Shown here piece by piece: positions 1 to 4,840 of a DNA stretch of 6,580 bases (its first letter is position 1; each line of letters begins with the position of its first letter). Source of the DNA: Oscillospiraceae bacterium. GTDB taxonomy: Bacteria; Bacillota; Clostridia; Oscillospirales; Acutalibacteraceae. Below the pieces are notes generated by a model. It saw nothing but the letters and a program-made list of their open reading frames with translations. It made no database searches and was not told the DNA's origin. The stretch is taken from the NCBI GenBank assembly GCA_902761265.1, contig CACWJV010000182.1:1-6580 (forward strand). Direction: 5' to 3'. A program made the translations under genes and the position numbers.

Positions 1-6
1 CGCATG

Positions 7-41
7 CTGTTGACTGTCGACTGTTGACTGTCAACTGTTTA
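7..41 (+). repeat. Degenerate heptamer tandem array (CTGTNNA)x5
   Basis: Five back-to-back seven-base units read CTGTTGA, CTGTCGA, CTGTTGA, CTGTCAA and CTGTTTA; positions 5-6 vary and the CTGT core is fixed. The last unit contains the TAA stop (read on the minus strand) of the PrsW-type gene, so the array begins exactly at the end of that reading frame. The same heptamer family occurs inverted at 2773-2797 and directly at 4430-4449. The organisation resembles the short tandemly repeated repetitive (STRR) heptamers known from cyanobacteria, although the sequence differs and no function is implied. Confidence 0.85.
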
Positions 42-767
42 TGCAATAAACGTATCCTTCTTCGCCGCTTTGCCGACGAGCAAAAACGACACGAGGAACA
101 TCACAGCCACAAAGCCGATGAAATACCAGTTTCCGTCCGTTTGCTCCATCGACGCGATATAGTCATACGCGCCATGCAGCAGCGCCGGGAACACCACGGC
201 CAGCACGCGGCAGGCCTTGGACACGCCTTTGACGCCGGCGTTGGCATACTTTTTCGCCGCGCCGTAAAACACGCCCATAAACACCCCAAAGCACGCGTGG
301 CCGGGGATGGCGGTAACGGCACGCACCAGCGCGGTGGAAAACCCGTAGTTCATCACATAGCTGATGTTTTCCCACAGTGCGAAGCCCAGCGACACAAACA
401 CGGCATAGACCACGCCGTCATACTGGCAGTTGAACTCCGGCGTGCGCCAGGAGCTTCGCCGCAGCAGCAGATACTTTGAGCTTTCCTCCGCAATCGCAAC
501 GATCACAAAATAGAGGATCGCGTTATACAGCACCGTGTTCGGTTCCACCAGCCGGTTGAGGATCGCGCTGCCGATCCGTTCCTCCAACAGCGCCAAAAGC
601 GACGAGAGAATGCCGGCTTTGACAAGCTGCCACAACAGGCGCGGACTTTCCGCTTCCAGCCGGTCGGAGCGGTAGACGCGGACCATCAAAAACACCGCCG
701 GAATCACCGCCGCGGCGATCAGGATAAAGTTGTAGGTGATCAGGGGTTTCATCAAAAAGTAAAACAT
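39..767 (-). CDS. PrsW-type intramembrane metalloprotease
   Basis: Multi-pass membrane protein of 242 residues with the hallmarks of the PrsW protease family. In order these are: an N-terminal membrane segment (about 10-30), a hydrophobic stretch (about 50-62), EESSK (EExxK, 94-98) at the end of a third segment, the FALWEN motif (129-134), a glycine-rich helix with His157, and LLHGAYD (His198, Asp202), then a last helix near 215-232. The glutamates and histidines are the presumed metal and catalytic residues. In Bacillus subtilis PrsW cleaves the anti-sigma factor RsiW; the substrate here is unknown and no sigma/anti-sigma pair is present. The start at 767 is chosen because AAAGGAG lies five bases upstream; an upstream in-frame ATG at 812 would add 15 Arg-rich residues lying inside the preceding gene. 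It is the last gene of the sulfatase operon, 11 bases after its neighbour's stop. No terminator is visible in the 38 bases left after its stop. Confidence 0.92.
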   Translation of the reverse strand: MFYFLMKPLITYNFILIAAAVIPAVFLMVRVYRSDRLEAESPRLLWQLVKAGILSSLLALLEERIGSAILNRLVEPNTVLYNAILYFVIVAIAEESSKYLLLRRSSWRTPEFNCQYDGVVYAVFVSLGFALWENISYVMNYGFSTALVRAVTAIPGHACFGVFMGVFYGAAKKYANAGVKGVSKACRVLAVVFPALLHGAYDYIASMEQTDGNWYFIGFVAVMFLVSFLLVGKAAKKDTFIA

Positions 768-772
768 GTTGT

Positions 773-779
773 CTCCTTT
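773..779 (-). promoter_or_regulatory. Ribosome binding site that fixes the PrsW-type start
   Basis: On the minus strand AAAGGAG sits five bases before the ATG at 767. Its first base is the last base of the preceding gene's TGA stop (781-779 on the minus strand), so termination and re-initiation are closely coupled. This site argues against the longer start at 812. Confidence 0.8.
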
Positions 780-1348
780 CAATCGTCGGGCAGGCGGCCG
801 TAGTCGTTCCAATTGCCGTAAAGTCTGCCTTGTTTGGTTTCGTCCAATAAATGCTGCAGCGCCCGGTTGAACTGCGCCGGGTCGCGGCGCTTGTAAAACG
901 CAATGTTATACGCCCGCACGCGCTGATAGAGCGGCGGCAACGCGCGAAACGCCGTCCACAGCCGGGCGTCCTTGAGCGCGCGAACGATTGCGGGGTCGAT
1001 TTTGAAGCTGCGTTTGCCCATCGGCGGCAGCACGGCGCGGCCCGCGTCGGTCATCAGACCGAGCGTTTCCAGCCGGCGCACACGCGCTTTGTTCAGCTCC
1101 GTCCAGGGGCTGCCTTTTTTGCGCGGCGAAAACCGCTGCATCACACGGCCGTCGATTTTACGCACGGTGGAATCGATCCAGCCGAAGCACAGCGCCTCCT
1201 CCACCGCGTCGAGATAGTAAAACCCGCCGTCGTTCTGCGGTTTGCCGCGCCTGACGTAAACATAGCATGCGCGCGCGGTCGCGGCATTGGTCTCGAGCCA
1301 GGCGCGAAACGCTGCGCGCGTGGTGATATTCGGTACAAAAGGCTCCAT
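779..1348 (-). CDS. YdeI/OmpD-associated family protein (bacteriocin-protection-like)
   Basis: A soluble protein of 189 residues with no signal peptide or membrane segment. It shows the pattern I associate with the YdeI/OmpD-associated family: an N-terminal TRAAFRAWLETN helix, the core YLDAVEEALCFGWIDS (about residues 45-60), then QRFSPRKKGSPWTELNKARV (about 71-90), followed by 'GLMTDAGRAVLPP'. The C-terminal part (about 134-189, aromatic and basic) matches the general shape of clostridial members. The biochemical role is not established; some relatives are annotated as bacteriocin-protection proteins, which is weak evidence. Two ATGs lie close together, at 1354 and 1348. I prefer 1348 because GAAGAG lies six bases before it, whereas the same motif directly touches the ATG at 1354. 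Middle gene of the operon: the upstream sulfatase stops at 1359 and the PrsW-type gene starts 11 bases downstream, so co-translation is likely. Confidence 0.88.
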   Translation of the reverse strand: MEPFVPNITTRAAFRAWLETNAATARACYVYVRRGKPQNDGGFYYLDAVEEALCFGWIDSTVRKIDGRVMQRFSPRKKGSPWTELNKARVRRLETLGLMTDAGRAVLPPMGKRSFKIDPAIVRALKDARLWTAFRALPPLYQRVRAYNIAFYKRRDPAQFNRALQHLLDETKQGRLYGNWNDYGRLPDD

Positions 1349-1358
1349 CGTCATCTCT

Positions 1359-2687
1359 TCAAGTCATCGTGTAGTTTTTGGCAAAGCGGCTTTCCCAGGT
1401 GTGTTCGATCCCCTGCCGCCACTGCATCGCTTTTTCGGTCAGCTCCTTTGTCAGCGCGGGCAGCGCGTCGGCAAGGTTTTCCGTTTCGCCCGGGTCGTCC
1501 TTCAGATTGGAAAGAAATACCGCGGCGCGCGGCGTTTCACCCTCCGCAAGCTGTCCGTTGAGCACAAGCTTGTAGTCGCCCCGGCGCACGGCGGTTTGCC
1601 CCTCCATCTCCCAAAACAGGTAGTCGTGCGTATGTGTTTCGCCGCCGAGCAGCATTTCGAGCAGACTGTCACCGTCGAGCGTATAATCGTCGGCCGAACC
1701 GCCGCACGCTTCGAGCACCGTCGGGAACAAATCGGTTGCAATATGCGGCGTGTCGATCACGCGGTGCGGCACTTTTTCGCCCCAGCAAAGGATCGCCGGG
1801 ACGCGGATGCCGCCTTCAAACAGGCTGAACTTGTGTCCCGCGAAACCGCCGGTGGTGCCGCCGTAATAGGGGTCGGCGGTGCCGTCGAGCCAGTTGCGGC
1901 TTTCGCGCGACGGGCCGTTGTCGCTTTGGAAATAGACGATCGTGTCGTCGGTGAGCCCCTGCCGCTCCAGCTCCGCCATCAGTTCGCCCACGCCGTCGTC
2001 CACAGCGCTGAGCATCGCCGCCATGATCCGGCGGTCCCACGGAAGATCCGGAAAGCGGTCAAGGTATTTTTGCGGCGCGTGCATCGGATAGTGCGGCGCG
2101 TTGTAGGCGACAAAGAGAAAAAACGGATCGTCCCTGTGGCGGCGGATAAACGCGACGCCCTTTTGCGTGATCCGCTCGGTCATATACACGCCGTTGTCAT
2201 ACACTTCCCGTTCGTTTTCCCAAAGGTCGTGGGTCGGATTGCTGCCGCCGTCGGCCATCCCCCAGTAGAAGATGTGGGAATAATAATCGACGCAGCCGGC
2301 CAAAAAGCCCGAAAATTCGTCAAACCCGTTTTCGTTCGGGCGGCACTGCGGCCGAAGACCGAGGTGCCATTTGCCGGACAGACCGGTTTTGTAGCCGAGC
2401 TTTTTGAGCGCACAGGCGATCGTCGGCACCTCGCTCGTCAGTCCGCTGGCGCGCCGGTGGCCGGCCAGAATGGCGCGTACCCCGGCGTTGCCCGGATAGC
2501 GTCCGGTCAAAAGCGCCGCGCGCGAGGGCGAACAGACCGGCGACGCGCTGTACATCGACGAAAAGCGCACGCCCTTTGCGGCCAGCGCGTCGAGGTGCGG
2601 CGTTTTGAAATCCGCGGCGCCCATGCAGCTCAGATCACCGTAGCCCTGATCGTCGGTCAAAATAAAGATGACGTTCGGTTTGCGCAT
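1359..2687 (-). CDS. Cysteine-type sulfatase (arylsulfatase family S1)
   Basis: Complete type I sulfatase of 442 residues, hydrolysing sulfate esters with a formylglycine nucleophile. Visible family landmarks in order: Asp12-Asp13 in 'ILTDDQGYGD' (metal ligands), CSPSRAALLTGRYP with Cys52 as the C-x-P-x-R residue converted to formylglycine, GKWHLG (Lys106, His108), NAPHYPMHAP (His199), QSDNGP (Asp256-Asn257, metal ligands) and GHKFSLFEGGIRVP (Lys286). The C-terminal subdomain has the usual RRGDYKLVLN and DDPGETENLA motifs, so every catalytic element is present. Because the modified residue is Cys, maturation in an anaerobe would need a radical-SAM maturase (anSME); none is in this window. There is no signal peptide: the first beta strand starts at residue 5, which suggests a cytoplasmic enzyme acting on imported or small substrates. 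The start is supported by AAGGAGG seven bases upstream. First gene of a three-gene operon with its own promoter. The substrate cannot be read from sequence. Confidence 0.97.
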   Translation of the reverse strand: MRKPNVIFILTDDQGYGDLSCMGAADFKTPHLDALAAKGVRFSSMYSASPVCSPSRAALLTGRYPGNAGVRAILAGHRRASGLTSEVPTIACALKKLGYKTGLSGKWHLGLRPQCRPNENGFDEFSGFLAGCVDYYSHIFYWGMADGGSNPTHDLWENEREVYDNGVYMTERITQKGVAFIRRHRDDPFFLFVAYNAPHYPMHAPQKYLDRFPDLPWDRRIMAAMLSAVDDGVGELMAELERQGLTDDTIVYFQSDNGPSRESRNWLDGTADPYYGGTTGGFAGHKFSLFEGGIRVPAILCWGEKVPHRVIDTPHIATDLFPTVLEACGGSADDYTLDGDSLLEMLLGGETHTHDYLFWEMEGQTAVRRGDYKLVLNGQLAEGETPRAAVFLSNLKDDPGETENLADALPALTKELTEKAMQWRQGIEHTWESRFAKNYTMT

Positions 2688-2694
2688 CGTGGTT

Positions 2695-2701
2695 CCTCCT
2701 T
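2695..2701 (-). promoter_or_regulatory. Strong ribosome binding site of the sulfatase
   Basis: AAGGAGG on the minus strand, seven bases before the ATG at 2687: a near-perfect Shine-Dalgarno sequence implying efficient translation and fixing the start codon. Confidence 0.85.
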
Positions 2702-2720
2702 CGGTTCACGTTTCGCTTTT

Positions 2721-2748
2721 ATTATACTGCATTCGCGGAAAATTACAA
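2721..2748 (-). promoter_or_regulatory. Sigma-A-like promoter of the sulfatase operon
   Basis: On the minus strand, TTGTAA (2748-2743) is separated by 16 bases from a perfect TATAAT (2726-2721). Transcription would start near 2714, leaving a leader of roughly 27 bases that contains the ribosome binding site. No clear operator palindrome overlaps it. The inverted heptamer array begins 25 bases upstream of the -35 box. Confidence 0.78.
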
Positions 2749-2772
2749 GGCGTTGCAGCATTGTTTTTCATT

Positions 2773-2797
2773 TCAGTCGACAGTCGGCAGTCAACAG
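2773..2797 (-). repeat. Heptamer tandem array, inverted relative to 7-41
   Basis: Read on the minus strand the units are CTGTTGA, CTGCCGA, CTGTCGA and a partial CTGA, the same family as 7-41 but in opposite orientation. The 17 bases 2781-2797 match the reverse complement of 7-23 with one mismatch. The array lies just upstream of the sulfatase promoter, so the pair brackets the whole operon. Confidence 0.8.
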
Positions 2798-2804
2798 TAT
2801 AATC

Positions 2805-2833
2805 GCAAGAAGGCAAGAAACAAGATAGCAAGA
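2805..2833 (+). repeat. Degenerate CAAGA tract
   Basis: The pentamer CAAGA occurs four times at 2806, 2814, 2821 and 2829 (spacings 8, 7, 8) with variable bases between. It begins eight bases after the heptamer array ends and looks like a second class of short-period intergenic repeat. No coding potential or known function. Confidence 0.65.
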
Positions 2834-2844
2834 ATACAGCTCCC

Positions 2845-3262
2845 GTAGTGTCGAATCAAATGCTGCCGCAGGCAGCCGCCAAAACAGCCGTCCCCAGCGC
2901 ACGCAGTGCGCGTTGGGGAAGGGCGCGGGTCGCCGGTGGCGACCTCTGCCGCAGGCAGAAGCGCCGACCGAGCCGGCAGGCGAGAAGGCGTGTCGCAGAC
3001 ACGATGCCGGAAGGGGCCGTGCGGCTGGGCGCGGACGGCGTGGGTGCTGCTTGGTTGACGCGGCGGATGAGGTCGGGTTCAAACCTCTTCAGTCACGCGC
3101 ATTTTATGTTGTTCTTTTGCCATGGCGTCTGTTGGCGCGTGCCAGCTGTCTCGGCTCCCACCTCGGTCGGCGCTTCAAAAGGCTGCGCCTTTTGAGGTCT
3201 CCACCGGAGACCCGCGCCCCGCAAGCGGGGAAGCCTTTGTAGCGGTCGCCCCGCGGGCGACT
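2845..3262. repeat. Composite palindromic repeat, copy A
   Basis: A GC-rich mosaic of hairpins clearly homologous to copy B (3299-3632). Stems visible include GCTGCC/GGCAGC (2862-2876), a 27-base imperfect palindrome at 2892-2918, GGTCGCC/GGCGACC (2928-2944), TCTGCC/GGCAGA (2945-2959), the TCAAAAGGC/GCCTTTTGA stem, GGTCTCC/GGAGACC, CCCCGC/GCGGGG, and GTCGCCC/GGGCGAC near the right end. It is longer than copy B, mainly through extra hairpins at about 2920-2985. In two places where copy B has perfect stems this copy has damaged ones. Open frames run through it, but they have no ribosome binding sites and simply read through palindromes, so I call no gene. Extragenic palindromes of this style are common in GC-rich Clostridia; the function is unknown. 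Confidence 0.85.
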
Positions 3263-3298
3263 GATTCGTAACGGTTGGGCTGCCGCTACACAAAGGTC

Positions 3299-3632
3299 GT
3301 AGTGGTCGAATACAATGCTGCCGCAGGCAGCCACCAAAACAGCCTTCCCCTTTGGGGAAGGTGGCATCGTGTCGCAGGCACGATGCCGGAAGGGGCCGTG
3401 CGGCTGGGCGCGGGCGGCGTGGGAGCTGTTTGGTTGACGCGGCGGATGAGGTCGGGTTTCCACCTCATCCGCCGTCGCGTTTTAACGTTGTTGTTACACC
3501 GGAAATACATGGCGCGACGGCACCTGTCTCGCCTGCCGGCTCGGTCGGCGCTTCAAAAGGCGTCGCCTTTTGAGGTCTCCACCGGAGACCCGCGCCCCGC
3601 CAGCGGGGAAGGCAAGGGAGTGGTCGGCGACT
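3299..3632. repeat. Composite palindromic repeat, copy B
   Basis: The better preserved copy. Stems in order: GCTGCC/GGCAGC (3317-3331); CCTTCCCC/GGGGAAGG with loop TTT (3343-3361); GGCATCGTG/CACGATGCC (3363-3387); GGCGGATGAGGT/ACCTCATCCGCC with a nine-base loop (3441-3473); TCAAAAGGC/GCCTTTTGA (3553-3573); GGTCTCC/GGAGACC (3574-3590); CCCCGC/GCGGGG (3595-3608). The stretch after the third stem is about 95 percent identical to copy A over roughly 80 bases, judged by eye. The repeat ends two bases before the -35 box of the flavin reductase promoter. No transposase, terminal inverted repeats or target-site duplications are evident. Confidence 0.85.
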
Positions 3633-3634
3633 AC

Positions 3635-3663
3635 TTGCATTTGTCCTCGCTTTCCTGTATAAG
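3635..3663 (+). promoter_or_regulatory. Promoter of the flavin reductase-like gene
   Basis: TTGCAT (3635-3640), a 17-base spacer, then TATAAG (3658-3663). Transcription would start near 3670, giving a leader of about 40 bases. The -35 box begins immediately beyond palindromic repeat B, so the repeat occupies the place where upstream regulatory sites would normally lie. Confidence 0.7.
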
Positions 3664-3668
3664 AAAAA

Positions 3669-3689
3669 GCAGACAACGAATCCGTCTGC
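3669..3689 (+). other. Small leader hairpin before the ribosome binding site
   Basis: GCAGAC (3669-3674) pairs perfectly with GTCTGC (3684-3689) around a nine-base loop, at the predicted 5' end of the transcript and only three bases before the Shine-Dalgarno sequence. It could stabilise the mRNA end or tune translation; it does not resemble a known riboswitch. Confidence 0.5.
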
Positions 3690-3692
3690 GTG

Positions 3693-3699
3693 AAGGGAG
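3693..3699 (+). promoter_or_regulatory. Ribosome binding site of the flavin reductase-like gene
   Basis: AAGGGAG nine bases upstream of the ATG at 3709. It is the only start in this frame with such a site. Confidence 0.75.
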
Positions 3700-3708
3700 C
3701 AAACATAT

Positions 3709-4284
3709 ATGAAAAAAGATCTTGGTGTGCTGCCCGCTGTCTACCCGATGCCGGTGCTGATGGTCGCCGCCTATGACAACAACGAAAAGGTCAACGTGAT
3801 GAACGTCGCGTGGGGCCAGATCTGCGACGAGGACAAAATCATCCTGTTTATCGGCGAAGGCAAAAAGACGTGGCTCAATATCAAAGAGAGCAAAGCCTTC
3901 ACCGTGTCCATCGCCGACAAAGCCCATATGGACGCCGCCGATTTCTTCGGCATCGCCTCGGGCAACAAAATCGACGACAAATTTGAACGGACCGGCTATC
4001 ACGCCGCCGCGAGCGACAAGGTGCACGCCCCGGTGATCGACGAGTTTCCGGTCGCCATGGAGTGCGAGCTGCTTGAATTTCTCCACACCGACTACGTCGC
4101 CGGCATCGTCGGCAAAATCGTAGGCGTCAAAGCCGAAGAGGCGGTGCTCGACGAAAAAGGCAAAATCGACCCCGAAAGAATGCAGGCGCTGATCTTTGAC
4201 CAGTTCCGGCACGGCTACTATGTGACCGGCGAACAGGTCGGCAAAGCGTGGAACGCCGGCGCGGCGCTGATGAAAGGCGAATGA
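3709..4284 (+). CDS. Flavin reductase-like FMN-binding protein
   Basis: Soluble protein of 191 residues of the flavin reductase-like (split-barrel FMN-binding, DIM6/NTAB type) family. Supporting stretches: the N-terminal 'YPMPVLMVAAYD' strand, VNVMNVAWGQICDEDKIILFIG (28-49), GKKTWLNIKESKAFTVSIAD (51-70; the Thr/Asn/Ser positions typical of FMN phosphate contacts), 'DFFGIASGNKIDDKF' (78-92), and a second strand set around 'FPVAMECELLEFLHTDYVAGIVGKI'. The family uses FMN bound at a dimer interface for NAD(P)H-dependent flavin reduction or related redox work; the partner is unknown and no partner gene is adjacent. Monocistronic as far as visible, with its own promoter and ribosome binding site. 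The end is odd: the last ten codons plus stop reappear in diverged form at 4466-4495 as part of a tandem duplication. It converges with the large minus-strand gene ending at 4841. Confidence 0.93.
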   Translation: MKKDLGVLPAVYPMPVLMVAAYDNNEKVNVMNVAWGQICDEDKIILFIGEGKKTWLNIKESKAFTVSIADKAHMDAADFFGIASGNKIDDKFERTGYHAAASDKVHAPVIDEFPVAMECELLEFLHTDYVAGIVGKIVGVKAEEAVLDEKGKIDPERMQALIFDQFRHGYYVTGEQVGKAWNAGAALMKGE

Positions 4285-4417
4285 GGCTGCTTCGCTGCAG
4301 TTATGATTGCTTCGCAAGTGATGAGACTGCTGCGCAGCCGTTTAGATGCTGCTTTGCAACAGTGATGGAGTGATAAAAACGATCGGCAGCCGCAGGCGCC
4401 GATCTCATCACTGCGGC
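4255..4417. repeat. Tandem duplication, first copy (overlaps CDS end)
   Basis: First copy of a unit repeated at 4466-4627 with an offset of 210-211 bases. It spans the last nine codons and stop of the flavin reductase-like gene and then a run of small hairpins (TTGC-TTC-GCAA, GCTGCGCAGC) followed by a large nested hairpin: CAGTGATG/CATCACTG outside (4360-4413) and GATCGGC/GCCGATC inside. From 4266 to 4417 the copies differ by three substitutions and one single-base deletion; 4255-4265 adds three more substitutions. Confidence 0.9.
4375..4404 (-). terminator. Intrinsic terminator-like hairpin, minus strand
   Basis: On the minus strand a GATCGGC/GCCGATC stem, extendable by GCC/GGC with one bulged base (4404-4381), is followed after one G by TTTTT (4379-4375). 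The orientation would end transcription arriving from the large minus-strand gene before it enters the antisense of the flavin reductase. Duplicated at 4585-4614. Confidence 0.6.
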
Positions 4418-4429
4418 AACGCCGCATCT

Positions 4430-4449
4430 AAACTGTAAACTGTAAACTG
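4430..4449 (+). repeat. Heptamer tandem array (AAACTGT)x2.9
   Basis: Two full AAACTGT units and a six-base third. In the frame ACTGTNN it belongs to the same family as 7-41 and 2773-2797. A single degenerate unit (TAAACTGTAATC) occurs at the equivalent place after the second duplication copy, near 4646. Confidence 0.75.
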
Positions 4450-4479
4450 AAAAAAGCACTGCACTGCCAGCGCAGTGCT
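4450..4479 (-). terminator. Intrinsic terminator-like hairpin, minus strand
   Basis: The perfect eight-base stem AGCACTGC/GCAGTGCT (4455-4462 with 4472-4479, nine-base loop) is followed on the minus strand by TTTTTT (4455-4450; one base shared with the stem). Its right arm lies inside the relic of the flavin reductase 3' end at 4466-4495. Confidence 0.7.
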
Positions 4480-4627
4480 GATGAAAGGCGAATAAGGCTG
4501 CTTCGCTGCAGTTATGACTGCTTCGCAAGTGATGAGACTGCTGCGCGCCGTTTAGATGCTGCTTCGCAACAGTGATGGAGTGATAAAAACGATCGGCAGC
4601 CGCAGGCGCCGATCTCATCACTGCGGC
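4466..4627. repeat. Tandem duplication, second copy, carrying a CDS-end relic
   Basis: Second copy of the 4255-4417 unit. Its first 30 bases (4466-4495) read A-S-A-V-L-M-K-G-E-stop in the frame matching the real gene end A-G-A-A-L-M-K-G-E-stop. The four base changes in this stretch are all transitions, including TGA to TAA. Weak similarity reaches further left to about 4453 (AAAGC shared). There is no open frame upstream, so this is a non-coding remnant. Past 4627 the copies diverge, though a degenerate heptamer (about 4646) and a small AAACGC/GCGTTT hairpin still mirror the first copy's tail. Confidence 0.88.
4585..4614 (-). terminator. Intrinsic terminator-like hairpin, minus strand (duplicate)
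   Basis: Identical to the hairpin at 4375-4404: stem at 4591-4614 and a minus-strand T run at 4589-4585. It arose with the tandem duplication. Confidence 0.6.
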
Positions 4628-4696
4628 GCAGCGTAACGCATAACGATAAACTGTAATCCGAAAACGCGGCGTTTACTGATTCTTAGCGGCGAGGTC

Positions 4697-4719
4697 TTGT
4701 TTGGTCTTTGGACAAACAA
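4697..4719. other. Short inverted repeat in the convergent spacer
   Basis: TTGTTTG (4697-4703) and CAAACAA (4713-4719) form a seven-base perfect stem around a nine-base loop. No T tract follows on either strand, so it is not called a terminator. I see nothing else in 4628-4765. Confidence 0.4.
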
Positions 4720-4765
4720 CGTGCTTTGGAAAAACAAGGCGGAAAGCTGACCGGGCACACACAGC

Positions 4766-4807
4766 AAAACAGCACACCGGCGAGCAGATACTGCCGGTGT
4801 GCTGTTT
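4766..4807 (-). terminator. Main terminator of the large minus-strand gene
   Basis: A perfect 15-base stem pairs AAACAGCACACCGGC (4767-4781) with its complement at 4793-4807 around an 11-base loop. It lies 33 bases after the stop of the minus-strand gene. Read on the minus strand it ends in TTTT (4769-4766). On the plus strand the stem ends in TTT, so weak bidirectional activity for the convergent flavin reductase transcript is possible. Confidence 0.85.
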
Positions 4808-4840
4808 GTCATTCGGGACGTCTGTGCGCCGGATGTGCGT

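Noticed and set aside
768..812. Longer start (812) for the PrsW-type protein
   Set aside because: It would add 15 Arg-rich residues before the first membrane helix and overlap the preceding gene, whereas the ATG at 767 has a near-perfect ribosome binding site.
2798..2803. TATAAT on the plus strand as a promoter driving a transcript through the repeats
   Set aside because: There is no acceptable -35 box 16-18 bases upstream and no gene downstream; it arises by chance at the edge of the heptamer array.
1287..2828. A 513-residue open frame on the plus strand opposite the sulfatase
   Set aside because: Arg/His/Val-rich translation with no recognisable domain; the opposite strand encodes a complete sulfatase with every catalytic motif.
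2845..3632. Possible CRISPR or small repeat array
   Set aside because: There are only two long, diverged copies, with no regular spacers, and the palindromes differ from one another; no cas genes are present.
2848..3712. Several 65-145 residue open frames on both strands across the palindromic repeats
   Set aside because: They translate hairpin DNA into Arg/Ala/Gly-rich low-complexity protein, have no ribosome binding sites, overlap each other in all frames, and their bounds follow the repeat rather than a gene.
3631..4317. A 228-residue open frame on the minus strand opposite the flavin reductase
   Set aside because: It is the antisense shadow of a clear gene in a GC-rich sequence; it has no ribosome binding site and runs into the repeat on both sides.
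4301..4621. A 106-residue minus-strand open frame with internally repeated protein sequence
   Set aside because: The protein repeat simply reflects the DNA tandem duplication; the frame reads through terminator hairpins and has no start signal.
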